A stretch of 5,763 nucleotides of DNA from Thermoprotei archaeon. GTDB lineage: Archaea; Thermoproteota; Thermoprotei_A; Sulfolobales; Ignisphaeraceae. Position numbers and translations under genes: made by a program. Where the stretch lies: positions 1 to 5,763 of the forward strand of contig QMWY01000088.1 in NCBI GenBank assembly GCA_003661865.1. Reading direction: 5' to 3'. How positions within the stretch are numbered: position 1 is the first letter of the stretch; the number at the start of each line of letters is the position of its first letter. Shown one piece after another: positions 1 to 5,045 of the stretch. The notes under the pieces were generated by a model that did not search any database, was not told the origin of the DNA, and worked only from the letters and a program-made list of their open reading frames with translations.

Positions 1-1061
1 ACGGGAGCATGGGTGAGGGCGGGGGGCAGATACTGAGGGTAGCCCTCGCGCTATCGGCGGTGACGGGCAAGCCCGTTAAGATATTCAACATAAGGGCCAA
101 GAGGAGGAACCCGGGTCTCCAAAACCAGCACTTGACAGCCGTCAGGGCGCTGGCAACACTTACGAATGCGCGTGTCGAGGGCGCGGTTCTAAGGTCGACA
201 CAGCTCCTCTTCGAGCCCCGGGGCATAAGGTCAGGATCCTTCCGCTTCGACGTAGGTACGGCGGGGTCGGTGACGCTGGTGCTCCAGTCCCTGATACCAG
301 TGCTCCCCTTCGCCCCAGGTCCGGTGGAGGTGGAGATCCGCGGAGGCACCGATGTTCCGTGGAGCCCTCCGGTGGACTACGTGAGGCTTGTGCTGATACC
401 CCTCCTCAGGGAGATGGGACTCGAGCTTGACCTCAGGGTGATCCGCAGGGGGCACTACCCGCGCGGAGGGGGCATCGTTAGGGTTACGGTGCGCAACCCA
501 CCAGGCATGCTCAGACCCGTGGACAAGGTTGAGCGCGGAGCCCTGCGTAGGATCGTAGGTGTTTCCCACGCCGTTAGGCTCCCCCGCCACGTGGCTGAGA
601 GGCAGGCGAGGTCCGCAGAGGAGGTTCTGCGCGCCGCCAACCTCGGCGTTCCGATCGATATAGACCTGGAGTACTATGAGAAGGGGCGCGATCCCCACCT
701 AGGGCCGGGCAGCGGTGTAGTACTGGCGGTCCTCGCCGAGAGAAGCGTGCTGGGAGCCGATGCGCTAGGCGCGCGCGGCAAGCCCGCCGAGGAGGTTGGT
801 CGCGAGGCTGCCGAGAAGCTCTTAGAGGAGCTTAGGAGCGGGGCTGCGCTCGATAGGCATGCGGGGGACATGCTCATACCGCTAGCGGCCCTAGCGAGGG
901 GGAGGAGCTGCCTTAGGGCGTCATCGCTAACGATGCACGCCCTGACCATGATAAAGCTCGTTGAGCTTGTGCTGGGTGCGCGCGTGGAGCTCCTAGAGGG
1001 GGGTGAGGAGGGCAGGCCGTATACGGTATCCGTGGAGGGCATAGGGCTTACCCGTGGCTGA
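1..1061 (+). CDS. rtcA: RNA 3'-terminal phosphate cyclase, 5' end cut off by the window
   Basis: This enzyme converts an RNA 3'-phosphate to a 2',3'-cyclic phosphate with ATP, through an adenylylated histidine; it acts in cytoplasmic RNA end processing or repair. The first in-frame ATG is at base 9, but the frame is open to base 1 and reads (D)GS just before it. The family opens with a DGSMGEGGGQ-type motif, so the true start lies a few codons outside the window. Counting from the ATG at 9, visible family motifs are GEGGGQ (2-7), RAKRRNPGL (29-37), QNQHLTAV (38-45), GTAGSVTLVLQSL (83-95), GGTDVPWSPPVDY (112-124), RGHYPRGGG (147-155) and GPGSGVVLAVLAE (232-244). His310, in MHALTMIKL, aligns with the nucleophile His309 of E. 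coli RtcA. At 350+ residues the protein has full family length with no internal break. It meets the leftward THUMP gene tail to tail, overlapping by 14 bp. Identity is secure; the cellular substrate is not known. Confidence 0.96.
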   Translation, partial: GSMGEGGGQILRVALALSAVTGKPVKIFNIRAKRRNPGLQNQHLTAVRALATLTNARVEGAVLRSTQLLFEPRGIRSGSFRFDVGTAGSVTLVLQSLIPVLPFAPGPVEVEIRGGTDVPWSPPVDYVRLVLIPLLREMGLELDLRVIRRGHYPRGGGIVRVTVRNPPGMLRPVDKVERGALRRIVGVSHAVRLPRHVAERQARSAEEVLRAANLGVPIDIDLEYYEKGRDPHLGPGSGVVLAVLAERSVLGADALGARGKPAEEVGREAAEKLLEELRSGAALDRHAGDMLIPLAALARGRSCLRASSLTMHALTMIKLVELVLGARVELLEGGEEGRPYTVSVEGIGLTRG

Positions 1062-2022
1062 GCCTCGCAAGTGCGATCACCCCTAGGGCGTATGCAAGGG
1101 CTGTTGATGTACGCATGGGCTTCGAGGAGGGTGGCCCGAGCCTGACCTCAGCCAAGGCCCCCCGCCTGAATTCTTCACTAACATCGCGCGTTTCGCTGCC
1201 AAGAACCAGGGCTAGGCGGGGGTACTCAGATGCTATACTTGCGAGCACGCTCTCGTCGGAATCGCCATAGGGGGTCAGGACCACATAGGCGTCGACACCG
1301 CTAAGCGCCTCGATCACGGAGTCCGCGACCCTAACCCTGAGCCCGGCCCTCTCCTCGAGCCCTAAGGCGCTTAGCGCTCTCCTCAGGAGGCTCCTAACGC
1401 TATCCCCTCCGAGAAGCCTGAGCTCCACACCTAGGGCCCGTGAGAGCTGCACGAGGTCGAGCATCTCATAAACAGTACTTATGGGCTCAACGACAGCTAC
1501 AACCCCCTCTAGCAGACCACGGGGAGGTAGGGGAGCGCACCTATAGACGACGCCTACGAAGAGCTCATCCTTGTCCACACCTACGAACAGCGCCTTAGCA
1601 GCCCCTCCCCCCGCCAGCTTCAGACCCAGCCTCCTTGCAACGCATAGCCCCAGCTCCGCGCTTGTAAAAGGCTTAGACTTGTCCCACCTCCTCACATCTA
1701 CATGTCCCAAGCCCTCCTTAAGCACAAGGTCTCTGCCCAGCTCCACGCACGTCGAGCAGACCGTGTCGAGATCCCAGCTGCTCGGGGTCTCTGAGTAGTG
1801 TACACGTACAGCGCGCGATACGCACCTAACACCTCTTAGCGCTGCGCACGGGTCCTCCGAACGTAGCGACCCGCGTATAGCGATCAGCACGCGCTTACCG
1901 TATACGCCCAGCAGCTCGTAGCCTACGCTGAGCCCCCTTAGCCTCTCCTCTATGCTCTCAATGCATCCCCTACCGGCATAGGGCTTCAGGAGCGCTATGA
2001 GGAGCTCCTCGCCATGCTCCAT
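1048..2022 (-). CDS. THUMP-domain protein with SPOUT-like C-terminal domain; probable RNA methyltransferase
   Basis: A 324-residue protein with two recognisable halves. Residues ~40-160 resemble a THUMP RNA-binding domain, with the core VDVRRWDKSKPFTSAELG at 108-125 followed by a strand pattern around FVGVDKDELFVGVVY (146-160). Residues ~173-322 resemble a SPOUT (knotted) methyltransferase. VVAVVEPIS (174-182) looks like the first strand. LALVLGSE (270-277), followed by VRLGPP (293-298) and MRTSTALAYALGVI (303-316), resembles the SAM-binding knot of RsmE/SpoU-type enzymes (GPEGG...LGxxILRTETA). A THUMP domain would present tRNA or rRNA to the catalytic half. The target base cannot be read from sequence. 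There are seven cysteines, including a CSTC pair (89-92). The ATG lies 7 bp after the Hsp20 stop, so this is the last gene of the PAC2-Hsp20 operon. No strong Shine-Dalgarno is close to the start. The THUMP call is firm; the SPOUT call is inference from motif shape. Confidence 0.85.
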   Translation of the reverse strand: MEHGEELLIALLKPYAGRGCIESIEERLRGLSVGYELLGVYGKRVLIAIRGSLRSEDPCAALRGVRCVSRAVRVHYSETPSSWDLDTVCSTCVELGRDLVLKEGLGHVDVRRWDKSKPFTSAELGLCVARRLGLKLAGGGAAKALFVGVDKDELFVGVVYRCAPLPPRGLLEGVVAVVEPISTVYEMLDLVQLSRALGVELRLLGGDSVRSLLRRALSALGLEERAGLRVRVADSVIEALSGVDAYVVLTPYGDSDESVLASIASEYPRLALVLGSETRDVSEEFRRGALAEVRLGPPSSKPMRTSTALAYALGVIALARLSHG

Positions 2023-2029
2023 GGCGCTG

Positions 2030-2497
2030 CTAGTCCTTCGGGATCACCACCTGTATAACCCCCTTCCTGACGCGTATCCTTACCCGCCGTGGGTCGGGGG
2101 CAACGGGAAGCTTGACAACAGCCCTGTAGCTATGGAACTTGGTCTCCTGGTACCTCTTGTGCCAGCCATTGATAGCGACCTCGCTCTTAAGCCTTGCCTC
2201 GATAACCATCTCGTTCCCGATGAACTTGACATCTATAGTGCCCTCGTTTGCGTATGGCAGGTCTACGTAGACGACATACTCGCGCCCCGTATCCCTAACT
2301 GAGTATAGAGGTTCTAGAACGCCCTCAGAGCTCCATAGAGGCCTCAGCGCCTCCACAGCCTGCCTCCGCGTACCCTCTAAGCTCCTCCTAACAGCCTCCT
2401 CAACGAAGCTCTCGATTCTCCTCCTAAGCTCGTTGATCCTGCGGAAGATCTCCTCGAGCTCGTCCTCAGGGCTGCTCAACCGCTCCACCCCGCTCAT
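2030..2497 (-). CDS. Small heat-shock protein, Hsp20/alpha-crystallin family
   Basis: A 155-residue small heat-shock protein, an ATP-independent chaperone that holds unfolding proteins. Residues ~11-50 are rich in Glu/Arg/Leu with helical spacing (EDELEEIFRRINELRRRIES), probably a helical or coiled-coil N-terminal arm. Residues ~62-154 form the alpha-crystallin beta-sandwich: EYVVYVDLP (73-81), a long middle segment, then YRAVVKLP (124-131) and RIRVRKGVIQVVIPK (140-154). The last corresponds to the conserved AxxxxGVLxxxxPK signature, with Arg-Lys and Gly-Val-Ile in place of the usual residues. The protein stops one residue after PK, so the C-terminal extension with the IXI assembly motif is absent. 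The start codon overlaps the PAC2 stop as ATGA (2494-2497), and no clear Shine-Dalgarno precedes it, so translational coupling is likely. The family call is firm. Confidence 0.92.
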   Translation of the reverse strand: MSGVERLSSPEDELEEIFRRINELRRRIESFVEEAVRRSLEGTRRQAVEALRPLWSSEGVLEPLYSVRDTGREYVVYVDLPYANEGTIDVKFIGNEMVIEARLKSEVAINGWHKRYQETKFHSYRAVVKLPVAPDPRRVRIRVRKGVIQVVIPKD

Positions 2498-3270
2498 GTA
2501 TAGAGCGGCGGGGCGTACTCGTACTCCTTACGCATCTGCGCTAGGTTGGGCATAACCCTCTTCATATGCTCCCTAGCCCTGAGCCTTATCAGCTCCGCCT
2601 GCTCCAGCAGCTCCTTAACATCGATCTCCACACCCACGAAGCGTGATAGCAGGGTCAGGTTCTTAGCGGATGCCTCGGGGTCCGGGAACTCCATGAAGGA
2701 CTCCGTTAAGAACATCACAGCGTTCATACGCCTCCTAAGCGCCTCCTTGAACAGTATCGCGTACGGCCCTACCAGGAACCCGTTCTCGAAAGGCTCTATC
2801 CCTAGGCCGCGAGCCACCCTATCCACATCGGGGTTACTCGGCACGTAGAAGCTCCTAAGCTTATCAACCTCGAAGCGGTTGGGTATGGGTATCCCCGTCA
2901 TGCACACTAGGTTGTCGATACCCTTCCTAGCTCCATAATCTAGGAGCGAGTTCACGAGGGCAGGTATAGCTGCGGATGCCGGTAGGAACTCCGTGTAGAT
3001 AAGCAGCAGGTTGTCCCTAGTGAATATCCTAACCGGGGGCCTCACGTTGCCCTTGTGGACCACAATCACGGGGGGTAGGTATGTGTAGGAGTCCACACCC
3101 CCGACCTCCTCCATGCCCAGCTTCTTTATCATGTGGCTAGCCGCTATCACGCTCACAAGACCGGCGTCGGGTAGGGCTATGATCATGTAGCTTGGCCTTG
3201 CCGGTGAATAATCCTCGTACTCTATGAACCTGAACTCGCCTATCCACTCCTCGCGGTACACCTTTTGCAC
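2494..3270 (-). CDS. PAC2-family protein, putative proteasome assembly chaperone or adaptor
   Basis: A 258-residue member of the PAC2 family, related to eukaryotic proteasome assembly chaperone 2 and archaeal PbaA/PbaB-type proteins. Family features include a first strand YMIIALPDAGLVSVIAASHM (28-47), the GLVS-type loop, YLPPVIVVHKG (64-74), PPVRIF (78-83), and LLLIYTEFLP (88-97) with a following helix. CMTGIPIP (123-130) and GPYAILFKEALRR (168-180) also fit. The C-terminal part (216-248) is helical and charged. The protein ends in Leu-Tyr-Thr, which matches the hydrophobic-Tyr-any (HbYX) tail used by PAN and archaeal proteasome chaperones to enter alpha-ring pockets of the 20S proteasome. 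No 20S subunit is in the window, so the partner is inferred. The chosen start is GTG at 3270; a TATA-like box ~38 bp upstream would give a ~12-nt leader. It heads the operon PAC2-Hsp20-THUMP. A second in-frame GTG (codon 4) is possible. Confidence 0.92.
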   Translation of the reverse strand: MQKVYREEWIGEFRFIEYEDYSPARPSYMIIALPDAGLVSVIAASHMIKKLGMEEVGGVDSYTYLPPVIVVHKGNVRPPVRIFTRDNLLLIYTEFLPASAAIPALVNSLLDYGARKGIDNLVCMTGIPIPNRFEVDKLRSFYVPSNPDVDRVARGLGIEPFENGFLVGPYAILFKEALRRRMNAVMFLTESFMEFPDPEASAKNLTLLSRFVGVEIDVKELLEQAELIRLRAREHMKRVMPNLAQMRKEYEYAPPLYT

Positions 3271-3322
3271 TGCGCTGCACCCTTCAACGATATAGCTCCT
3301 AATACTTAAAAGCGGGTGATGG
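3271..3322. promoter_or_regulatory. Divergent promoter region between the PAC2 operon and the ubiquitin-like gene
   Basis: This 52-bp gap is the only space for promoters of both divergent genes. On the minus strand, CTTTTAAGTATT (3312-3301) is a plausible TATA box; a start ~26 bp further on falls near 3282, giving PAC2 a short leader. On the plus strand, GATATAG (3289-3295) would direct initiation near 3318. The same AT-rich core read on the plus strand, CTTAAAAG (3305-3312), would instead initiate near 3334, inside the annotated ubiquitin-like gene. Which box serves which gene is inference. The two promoters must overlap, so the genes may be co-regulated or compete for transcription factors. 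Confidence 0.5.
3315..3320 (+). promoter_or_regulatory. Shine-Dalgarno GGTGAT for the ubiquitin-like gene
   Basis: GGTGAT matches the part of the archaeal Shine-Dalgarno (GGAGGTGAT) that pairs with the 16S rRNA 3' end. It lies 2 nt before GTG 3323 and 5 nt before GTG 3326, so the second GTG has the better spacing. An ATG at 3319 overlaps it but is out of frame and hits a stop after five codons. Confidence 0.45.
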
Positions 3323-3562
3323 GTGGTGGCTATTAGAAGGGTTGTGGTACGGCTTCACGGATCCCTTGCGCGGAGTGGAGCAAGGGAAGAGGTTGTGGTG
3401 GTGCTTAGGGGTGATGAGGACCTCAGGAGAATCGCTGAGCTTGTAGGGCTTAGCAGGCGTGAGGGCCTGATGTTTATGGTAGGTGGCGAGGTGGTGTACG
3501 AGGATTATGTGCCTAGGGATGGCGATGTGATTGATATCTATCCCTTGTCTTTCGGGGGGTAA
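3323..3562 (+). CDS. MoaD/ThiS/SAMP-type ubiquitin-like beta-grasp protein
   Basis: A 79-residue protein with the beta-grasp layout: strands at RVVVRLHG (6-13) and EEVVVVLRG (22-30), helix DEDLRRIAELVGL (31-43), strands MFMVGGEVVY (50-59) and DVIDIYPLSF (68-77), and a C-terminal Gly-Gly. PRDGDVIDIYPLSFGG is typical of the MoaD/ThiS/Urm1/SAMP group. There an E1-like enzyme adenylates the terminal glycine, which then carries sulfur (molybdopterin, tRNA thiolation) or is joined to target lysines. No E1-like, MoaE or thiolation gene is in the window, so sulfur carrier and protein modifier cannot be separated. The start is uncertain: GTG 3323, GTG 3326 (better spaced from GGTGAT) and GTG 3344 (compatible with the TATA at 3305-3312) are all in frame. 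It faces the PAC2-Hsp20 operon and overlaps the tail of the Lrp-type gene by 25 bp. The family call is firm; the role is open. Confidence 0.88.
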   Translation: MVAIRRVVVRLHGSLARSGAREEVVVVLRGDEDLRRIAELVGLSRREGLMFMVGGEVVYEDYVPRDGDVIDIYPLSFGG

Positions 3563-4056
3563 CCCTCTGCCGAGCGCAGAGCCGTGCCAAGGTCTATGTT
3601 AGGCTCATCCTTAACAGCCTTGAACGCTATGCTCGTGACGCTACGCTTCACGTAGGGGTTCCTCAGGATGCGCTTGATGAACCTGTCGAGTTCCTCAACC
3701 CTCCTGAAGAGCGCTATGACAGCAACGTCGAACTCGCCGGTGATGTCGTACACCGCCCGTACATTAGGCTCCTTAGCAAGCATCCTCTCGATGTCCTCTA
3801 TGTGCCCGCCCTCCACGTTAAGCATTATCAGTGCAAGTATATCGAAACCGAGTCGCCTATGGTCGATTAGGGCTGTGTACCCCCTGATGAAACCCCTCTT
3901 CTCCAGCCCCCTTATACGCTGGGAGATCGTCGAGGCGGGACGGCCTAGCATACGGGCCAGCTCTCGGACACCTAGCCTACCGTTCCTAGAGAGAGCGCTC
4001 AGTATCTCTATGTCTAGCTCGTCTAGCTCACCCCCATCCCTGCTCCGCGGAGTCAA
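3538..4056 (-). CDS. Lrp/AsnC-family transcriptional regulator
   Basis: A 172-residue feast/famine regulator. Residues ~11-60 form the winged helix-turn-helix (LDELDIEILSALSRNGRLGV, then RELARMLGRPASTISQRIRG and LEKRGFIRGY). Residues ~68-148 form the RAM effector and oligomerisation domain, with YDITGEFDVAVIALF (103-117) and a C-terminal strand SVTSIAFKAVKDE (139-151). Such proteins form dimers to octamers and often bind amino acids. The ligand and targets cannot be read here. A tail of ~20 residues follows the RAM domain, slightly longer than usual. The start is TTG at 4056, chosen because no ATG or GTG lies in frame before the conserved LDELDIEIL; a weak GAGG precedes it. The start codon sits inside the palindrome TCAAAGCTTTGA, a possible self-binding site. 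It follows adk by 11 bp and may share its transcript. Confidence 0.92.
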   Translation of the reverse strand: MTPRSRDGGELDELDIEILSALSRNGRLGVRELARMLGRPASTISQRIRGLEKRGFIRGYTALIDHRRLGFDILALIMLNVEGGHIEDIERMLAKEPNVRAVYDITGEFDVAVIALFRRVEELDRFIKRILRNPYVKRSVTSIAFKAVKDEPNIDLGTALRSAEGYPPKDKG

Positions 4057-4064
4057 AGCTTTGA
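4053..4064. promoter_or_regulatory. 12-bp perfect palindrome over the Lrp-type start codon; candidate operator
   Basis: TCAAAGCTTTGA is its own reverse complement. It covers the TTG start of the Lrp/AsnC gene and most of the 11-bp gap after adk. It is AT-richer than its surroundings. Lrp-family dimers bind imperfect palindromes with AT-rich centres and commonly control their own genes, so autoregulation is possible. By chance about one perfect 12-bp palindrome is expected in a window this size, so position, not rarity, is the argument. Confidence 0.3.
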
Positions 4065-4067
4065 GCC

Positions 4068-4727
4068 TCAGGAGATCACTCCTCTTCTCCTAAGCTCCCT
4101 CTCAAGCTCCTCAACAACCTCCTCAGCGGACTCACGCGATGCGTCTACCTCTATTAAGAGCCCCTTGCTGCGGTAGTACTCTATCACGGGCTTCATGGTC
4201 TTGTAGTAGATCTCGTAGCGCCTCCGGGCGACCTCAGGTCTATCATCGGGCCTCCTCACAAGCTTAGCCCCGCACACATCGCATATACCCGGGACCTTTG
4301 GGGGCCTGTACTTCACGTGGTATATAGCTCCGCACCGAGGGCACACCAGCCTACCCGAGATCCTGTCTATAACCACCTCCATGGGTGCGTAGAAGTGTAC
4401 GGCAGCGTCTATGGACACTATGTTCTCGAGGGCCCTCGCCTGCTCTATGGTCCTCGGAAAGCCGTCGAGTATAAAGCCCCTGCGGCAGTCCTCTCGCGAG
4501 AGCCTCTGCCTAACTATCTCTATCACTATCTCGTCTGGTACAAGGAGCCCCCTCTCAACATATTCCTTAACCTTCCTGCCCAGGGGCGTTCCACGTGCGA
4601 TCTCCTCGCGGAATATGTCCCCGGTGGAAATGTGGGGGATCCCATACTTCCTAACTAGGATCTTGGCGTAGGTCCCCTTACCCACGCCAGGCGGCCCTAG
4701 GAATACGAGCTTCATGTCTCCGCCCAT
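4068..4727 (-). CDS. adk: Adenylate kinase, bacterial-type with zinc-binding lid
   Basis: This enzyme catalyses ATP + AMP to 2 ADP in the cytoplasm and keeps adenine nucleotides balanced. It is a 219-residue long-form enzyme of the bacterial/eukaryotic Adk family, not the short trimeric archaeal AdkA type. Visible parts are the P-loop GPPGVGKGT (11-19), the AMP-site STGD (34-37), GFILDGFPRT (84-93), a lid (125-160) with Cys129, Cys132, Cys149 and Cys152 as CPRC...CDVC (a four-cysteine zinc site), and RRPDDRPEVARRR (158-170) with the catalytic arginines. The start is ATG 4727 or ATG 4715. The latter gives the usual MKLVFLGPPG opening but has GGAG only 2 nt away, closer than normal; the former could be read from a leaderless transcript. 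It lies 36 bp after the PqqD-like gene and 11 bp before the Lrp-type gene. Identity is secure. Confidence 0.96.
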   Translation of the reverse strand: MGGDMKLVFLGPPGVGKGTYAKILVRKYGIPHISTGDIFREEIARGTPLGRKVKEYVERGLLVPDEIVIEIVRQRLSREDCRRGFILDGFPRTIEQARALENIVSIDAAVHFYAPMEVVIDRISGRLVCPRCGAIYHVKYRPPKVPGICDVCGAKLVRRPDDRPEVARRRYEIYYKTMKPVIEYYRSKGLLIEVDASRESAEEVVEELERELRRRGVIS

Positions 4728-4763
4728 GCCTAGGTGGGGGGTGGTGGTAGAAAAAGGGTGCTG
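4728..4763 (-). promoter_or_regulatory. Short spacer with T-rich tract before adk: weak promoter or terminator
   Basis: On the minus strand the spacer reads CCCTTTTTCTACC around 4758-4746. TTTTTCTA is centred ~25 bp before ATG 4727, which would suit a leaderless adk transcript. The same run of five T just after the PqqD-like stop could instead end some ssb-PqqD transcripts, since archaeal termination uses T-rich tracts. Both readings are weak, and read-through into adk is also possible. Confidence 0.25.
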
Positions 4764-5045
4764 CTAGGAGCTGGGCTCCTCAGCAGGTTTGACGAGTCCT
4801 GCGCTTAGGAGCTGCTGGATTATCGTGCTTACGGCCGCCTTGACGTCCTCACGGCTCAGCTTCGTGCTGCTCACGATATCATCTATTATCTGCCCGACCG
4901 TTGTGGAGCCATCGCACATGCGCCACACGTAGTAGGCTGCTGGGGTGACTGCGTAGACCTTCTCACCGGCAATCGCTATCAGAACTCCTCCCTGCTCTAC
5001 CCCCAGTTCCTCTCCCTGCTTGAGGTACCTGCTGCTCTCCTCCAT
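4764..5045 (-). CDS. PqqD-like (RRE-fold) small protein
   Basis: A 93-residue protein with the PqqD pattern: strands VLIAIAGEKVYAVTP (21-35), then AAYYVWRMCDGSTTVGQIIDD (36-56), where the W-x-x-C-D-G core is the family hallmark. Helices SREDVKAAVSTIIQQLLSAGLV (64-85) form the rest of a winged-helix fold. PqqD and related RRE domains bind leader peptides of ribosomally made natural products and present them to radical-SAM or other enzymes. No precursor peptide, radical-SAM enzyme or PQQ gene is in the window, so its partner is unknown and a PQQ role is not supported. Its ATG overlaps the ssb stop (TGATG), and an AGGAGGT (5057-5051) with 6-nt spacing lies inside the ssb coding end. It is therefore translated with ssb and probably co-regulated. 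The fold call is good; the function is open. Confidence 0.85.
   Translation of the reverse strand: MEESSRYLKQGEELGVEQGGVLIAIAGEKVYAVTPAAYYVWRMCDGSTTVGQIIDDIVSSTKLSREDVKAAVSTIIQQLLSAGLVKPAEEPSS

Noticed and set aside
231..698. 155-codon open frame on the minus strand opposite rtcA
   Set aside because: It is fully antisense to well-conserved RtcA motifs, and its His/Pro-rich translation has no recognisable domain.
674..1042. 122-codon minus-strand frame opposite the rtcA 3' half
   Set aside because: Ser/Pro/Ala-rich translation typical of the antisense of a GC-rich gene; no family resemblance.
1997..2302. 101-codon plus-strand frame opposite the Hsp20 gene
   Set aside because: It lies wholly over the Hsp20/THUMP genes, with no promoter signal and no domain.
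3409..3440. GTGATGA...CTGA string in the ubiquitin-like gene, like a C/D guide RNA
   Set aside because: Spacing is 17 nt, no second C'/D pair follows properly, and it lies in conserved codons.
3668..4093. 141-codon plus-strand frame opposite the Lrp-type gene
   Set aside because: Ser-rich shadow of a clear Lrp/AsnC gene.
4317..4671. Two plus-strand frames opposite adk
   Set aside because: They are antisense to the conserved Adk lid and P-loop regions and carry no domain signature.
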